A stretch of 42,277 nt of DNA. Origin: Bremia lactucae. Its lineage: Eukaryota > Oomycota > Peronosporomycetes > Peronosporales > Peronosporaceae. Below are positions 38,230 to 42,277 of the stretch, one piece after another. Both the position numbers and the translations under genes were made by a program. The stretch lies in contig NC_090617.1 in assembly GCF_004359215.1 (NCBI RefSeq), positions 4,225,737-4,268,013 of the forward strand. The letters run 5' to 3'. The notes below the pieces were generated by a model. That model was given only the letters and a program-made list of their open reading frames with translations. It ran no database searches and had not been told where the DNA came from. The first letter of the stretch is position 1. Every line of letters starts with the position of its first letter.

Positions 38230-39710
38230 ATGCCACCTAAAAGGGGCCACGTTGGTGGGTCGACTGCAAAGACACCCCAACCTCGCGCCAAGCGCACGCA
38301 TCGCATTAACACGCCGGTAGCGTCCAATGCCTTAGTCGAAACGCAGACAGCTACTGCGGCTGTCGCGTTAGAGGGACTTAAGATCCATCCCACTTTAACA
38401 GTGTGGTTGTAGATCCGTCGCTCATTGTCGACTACAATGAGTCGACATCGTTGCCGTCACTTCATAGTAGTGATGCGGACAACGAGCTAATAAGGAAGAA
38501 TGATGGCGCATTTTTGCCCATTTAAACTTCTCTCATTGCTCATAACATGAAGACAGCAACATTTACGAATACTGTCTCGTCGTCTGCGCTGGATAGCGCA
38601 AAAACCATTAATGGGAGCGCTGCCGATAGAGGCGCAGCCGCTACTCCTTTGGTCGAAACCACAGCTCTATTGCTCAGACCATTATCCATAATGTTTGTGA
38701 CATAGAGGATTCTGCGCCTAAAGCTCCACCGACGACACGTGATGTTCTTGGTCGGTGTCACAAGCCAATCGTATCAAACGTGGCTATGTGATTGCATATC
38801 ACTTATGCTCCCTCCATCTGAATGGCCTCGTGTGAACAGGCCAAGAACGTCGCTCCAAGAGTGCGCTCTTCTGTACGCTCATAAATAAAGTGGCGTCTTT
38901 AAATCATGGAAGGCTTAGGGAAAACCGCTTGGGCGTATTTTCCCGATCCCGGTCGTGTTGCATTCAATTGAAACGCCCGACCAATACGAGGCGGAATTCA
39001 CGCGCCGCATTCATCCGCATTCCGGTGCGATGAAACAACGGTCGCAGCGAATTTATTTCGCCCGCTTGCGTGTGAAAGAAATCATGGGTGGTACTGTACC
39101 CGTAGTTTCTTCTTACAAAGCTGCTTCTGCTAGTCAATTTGAGACTAGCGAAGAGGCCTTAGCTGGTGCTCCTTTTCATAGGCAGCCACCAAGCCAGGTA
39201 CATCAATACGTAGATTATCGATCGGTTCCTAACAGTCAAAACTCTTCGGGTAACGTTCCCATTGGACGAGGATCTGAAACCCTTGCCTTACGGAGCCGTG
39301 GGCAGGCAACGTTTTAACACGATAGCAGTGATTCCCACCCGCATCTATCAGTGCAGGTAGGCTCGATAGGAGTGGCAATCTCGCCCACCTTATCGCGGCT
39401 GCATCACCTTCGACCGTTCAGTCGCAGGCGTTAAGCGCTGCTGAACGATGTATTGCGGATCGCGAGGGTCAAGTCTTGCGACTGATTTCGGATATTTATG
39501 ATGTCCGAGCGAAGGCTCGCCAGGATTATGACTCGCTTAGACCTTCTCGAAAGGAAAATGCTGAGAGATCCGCGTTACTCGCGTGATGTCCCTCGCTCTT
39601 CGAGTCCTGTTCGTGGAAGGAGGGATCGGTCTGATAGCTTTTCGCCTTTACCGTCCCCCTCATCCGAACGACGCTCGACTCACAGTCGGCGTCACCATCG
39701 GTCTCCTTAG
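38230..39710 (+). pseudogene. Antisense accessory ORF of Gypsy copy B (frame-broken, start intact)
   Basis: Encoded opposite to gag-pol between pol and the polypurine tract. It starts MPPKRGHVGGSTAKTPQPRA at 38230, a basic N-terminus. The conserved middle (38955-39317) includes ETPDQYEAEFTRRIHPH, QRIYFARLRVKEIMGGTVPV and a Ser/Gln-rich linker. Then come DREGQVLRLISDIYDVRARA (about 39458) and a helix DSLRPSRKENAERSAL or, in the alternate frame, LTRLDLLERKMLRDP. It ends Ser/Arg-rich (SSSPVRGRRDRSDSFSPLPS ... RRSTHSRRHHRSP, stop 39708-39710). The end overlaps pol (39526-39789) on the other strand. No known domain; basic, coiled-coil and SR-rich features suggest a nucleic-acid-binding or nuclear protein, which is inference. 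Frame breaks lie near 38410, 38800 and 39320. Confidence 0.65.
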
Positions 39711-41135
39711 CCAGATGGGGATATGTGACCTCATTTGGGTCTACATACCGTTTCAGACGACCCGCGTAAAATACGGGGTGCGTCTTCACATACGGGGATG
39801 GTTGAGCCTATGGTTTAGGTCTCCAACCTCTTCTACCACCGTGAAAGGCCCAATGAAACGCGGTAACAACTTCGTAGTACCTCCAGGTAGTACAGAAACT
39901 GCATTTTTAGGTCAGGTAGCAGTACTTAACAGTACTTATTTTTCACCCACTCTAAAGCGTTCATTATTTTTGCGACGATTTCGGTCCGCATACTCTATTT
40001 GCTTGTCCTGTGCGCTTGCCATTGCGTCACGGACTTTACGTGTGATGGCTCATTGCTCATCCACAAAGCGTTGAGCCTCGCTCACGCTTTTAGCATCAAA
40101 CTCGCCTATGACATCTCCAAGAGGTCAGTCATAGGACGTAGTTGTATTGATCACTGCTAAACTGGCAGGGTCACTAGGGCAAGTTTCTGTCGTTGAGATG
40201 ATACGCTCATGGGTCATCGTCATATCGACGAAACTATGTTCATCTTTCGCACTGAGCATAGTGAGGCGACCTCCCCCACTAAGACTCGGACTGCGCGCAA
40301 ACAAGACTGGCGTCCGAGAATCGCACAGTCCGTTAATATCATAAGGTGTTTCACCCGTGCTGGCATAGACACTGTTATTCATAGCGAACTCCACAAAGAG
40401 CAATTGCTTGCTCCACTCTTTGGGATTTGCTATAGTGCGTAAGACATCCGCCACGATCCGATTGGCACAATCTGTTTGGCCATCGGTCTGGATATGATCT
40501 GCGGTTGACATGTGGCGCTTGCTACCGAGCAGCACAAACACATGTCGTTAGAAGCCAGACGTAAAACTTGGATACCGGTCCGATACTACTGACTCGGACA
40601 CTCCGTGTAGTCGGTAACATATGATCCAGGAACAGGAGAGCTGCCTCGTTGCCTGTGATCGATGTCTTACATGGTGCTAAGAGCAAAATTTGCTCCATCT
40701 GCCTACATAGACGCCTAGCCCTGTCCGACCCTTATGATCGGGCGGCATGCCAAACATGAAGTCGAGACTTAATGACTTCCAACAGTTGGTTGGAATCGGT
40801 AGCAGCTTCAGTGGCACGCTGCTGGACGGTGCAGGCTTAATGCGCTAACACTGTTCGCAAGAGGGAATACTTGGCCACCTATATAGGTGTGGCAATCAAA
40901 ATTTATCTGACACTCGTAAGAATGTCTTCTCATGGCCCAGATGCCCACTAGATGGCGCATCATGGAGCTCGTGAAGGATCATCAGCTTGAGATCTGTGTC
41001 ATGAGGCACATAGATTCTCAAGGGATCACAAGGTGACAGCTGATGCCATAACATGCCATCGCTGTAGCTAAAGCGATTCAGCTTAGCTTTCAGGTGCGAC
41101 GAAAGAGAAACCTTTCGCCCACCGAGGTGATCCAA
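39526..41135 (-). pseudogene. pol: Integrase and C-terminal tail of copy B pol (broken)
   Basis: Coding order on the minus strand. H2C2 zinc-binding region (HELHDAPSSGHLGHEKTFLR, 41135-40896). Core start KSLSLDFMFGMPPDHKGRTG, containing the first catalytic Asp (about 40770). VVSDRYPSFTSGF (second Asp, about 40570). STADHIQTDGQTDCANRIVA, where the catalytic Glu of TER is changed to Asp (about 40500). WSKQLLFVEFAMNNSVYAST follows. Then a LLPRFIGPFTVVEEVGDLN block (about 39850) and HPVFYAGRLKRYVDPNEVTY (39780-39720), continuing to 39526 across the antisense ORF. Stops and shifts interrupt it. The extra sequence at 40600-40830 is the part deleted in copy A. Confidence 0.75.
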
Positions 41136-41560
41136 CAGCAGGCGACAAGCGGTCGTCCTGACTGTAGCTCTCTTTTATCTCAGATGCCAATGAGCCGGTC
41201 ACGTGGTATGCCTTCATCGCTGCCAACGTTGACGGCTAAAATTGTGCTTTTGCACCAGACACACTTTCATGGCGTCTAACCTCGAAGTCTGATCTGTCCG
41301 ATAAAGCGTCAGCCAAGACATTCGACTTACCCGGCTTATATTCAACTTTGAAATTAAATTTAGAGAAGAATGTGAGCCATCTTGCCATTCTAGGCGAGAG
41401 GTGCGGTGAGTTTATTGCGTCCGCAGTGATGCGTGATCCGTGTAAACCACAAATGGTTCGGTGCTCAGTAGGTGCACACGAAACTTGACAAGAGCATACT
41501 TTATTATCAGTAGCTCTTTGGCATGCACAGGGTAATTCAGTTCCACGGCTTTTAAGAGCC
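41136..41560 (-). pseudogene. pol: RNase H C-terminal part of copy B pol
   Basis: Frame 41236-41640 gives SPHLSPRMARWLTFFSKFNF and KVEYKPGKSNVLADALSDRS. It is out of frame with the upstream RT because one G is missing near 41566 (AGCCGGACTG versus AGCCGGGACTG in copy A at 14536-14546), and the TDHASLRTA block near 41420 is also shifted. Confidence 0.75.
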
Positions 41561-42277
41561 GGACTGATAAGAGATGAAGCGGTCAACGCCGTCGTCATCC
41601 TTCTGCATGAGCGCGCTGCCGATTGCAAAATTACTTGCATCGCAGACGACGCTAAAGGGCTTATCCGCGTCTGGCAATGCCAAGACCGGTGCCTCTACAA
41701 GAGATTGCTTCACTGATGTGAACGCATCTTCTTGTTCTTTTAACCAAACCCATTCTGTGTCCTTTTTAAGGAGATCAGATAATGGTTTAGTTTGCTCCGC
41801 ATAATTCTTGCTATACTTATGCAAGTAATTAGCGAGCCCTAGGAATTGGCGCAAATCCTTCACATGCCGTGGGATTGGCCATTCCTTTACTGATTTTACC
41901 TTGTCTGGGTCTGCTCGTACACCATGTGTACCAACGATGCAGCCCAGTACAGGTATCTCAGGGACCCCTATGACGCACTTTTGCAAGTTGACGTACAATT
42001 GGGCGTCCTTTAAAGTCTGCAACACAGCGTCTAAATGACGCTTGTGCGACTCTATTGCGCTCAGCCCGTCCTCGGCCCTACTATGCACGAATACATCGTC
42101 AAAGTAATGAGGCGCGTAGGCACGGTGCTGACGCATCACGTGAGCCACCACTCGGTTGAATGTCGCTGGTGCGTTTTTCAAACCTTGGGGCATCACAAGC
42201 CACTCCCAAAGCATACCGCTTGGGGTGCTTACTGCCGTTTTGGCTACATCGGACTCTCTCATGAGTACCTGATAGTA
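41552..42277 (-). pseudogene. pol: Reverse transcriptase-RNase H start of copy B pol (open to the window edge)
   Basis: Open from the window end (YYQVLMRESDVAKTAV) through MPQGLKNAPATFNRVVAHVM, the catalytic HYFDDVFVHSRAE (YxDD intact), VLGCIVGTHGVRADPDKVKS, LRQFLGLANYLHKYSKNY and PFSVVCDASNFAIGSALMQK, ending at the frameshift near 41566. It is the least damaged RT in the window. The upstream part of RT, protease and gag would lie beyond 42277. Confidence 0.85.

Larger units (their letters stand above)
38005..42277 (-). mobile_element. Ty3/Gypsy retrotransposon copy B (family 2), partial
   Basis: Minus-strand element running off the window. Present in reverse order: first 93 bp of the 3' LTR (38005-38097), polypurine tract (38098-38110), antisense accessory ORF (38230-39710) and pol from the integrase tail back to RT. 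Layout and sequence match copy A closely. Compared with A it keeps the first part of the integrase core and has no RNase H duplication. Confidence 0.85.

Noticed and set aside
1..42277. tRNA or rRNA genes
   Set aside because: None recognised by eye on either strand; a covariance-model scan (tRNAscan-SE, Infernal) would be decisive.

Overview
This window looks like nuclear DNA of a plant-pathogenic oomycete of the Phytophthora / downy mildew type. Host genes are compact, with zero or a few introns of about 50-80 bp whose donors mostly fit GTNNGT. The gene set suits that group: a mitochondrial-type glutamate synthase, an LpxC lipid-A deacetylase, and a START/FYVE-like protein. More than half of the window is degenerate LTR-retrotransposon sequence.

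Layout. 1-1355: 5' end of a Ty3/Gypsy element on the minus strand (LTR, gag, start of pol in the -1 frame). 1607-9708: host island with a C2-domain protein (+), large-subunit glutamate synthase (-) and RRP15 (+). 9945-16494: Gypsy copy A (-), with an internal assembly gap. 16500-19205: pol remnant of another Gypsy (copy C, +). 19222-19990: a broken opposite-strand reading frame. 21575-23264: a decayed gag plus LTR related to the first element. 24056-28522: a Copia element with a perfect 5-bp target duplication, carrying a nested solo Gypsy LTR. 28570-29240: a short inverted-repeat DNA transposon with an 8-bp target duplication. 30133-37336: second host island with a START/FYVE-like protein (+), a Nup50-like nucleoporin (+), a five-exon alpha/beta-hydrolase (+) and LpxC (-). 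37348-42277: Gypsy copy B (-), same family as A, running off the window.

Main points. (1) The first element carries a textbook -1 frameshift signal at the gag/pol junction: A-AAA-AAT, an 8-nt spacer, and an 11-12 bp hairpin spanning the gag stop. (2) Gypsy copies A and B each hold a colinear reading frame of about 490 codons on the strand opposite gag-pol, between pol and the polypurine tract. It is an antisense accessory ORF with a basic start, a conserved middle, a coiled coil and a Ser/Arg-rich end. Copy C may have an analogous frame. (3) The 3' LTR of copy B is split into two complementary pieces in opposite orientation around a 212-bp spacer directly upstream of LpxC. A local inversion would explain this and would have removed the native LpxC promoter. 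(4) LTRs of two Gypsy families begin with the same type of TGTAAC...GTTACA palindrome, and one copy shows a compensatory base change.

The host genes do not form one pathway. Intron positions were inferred by eye from splice consensus and continuity of protein families.
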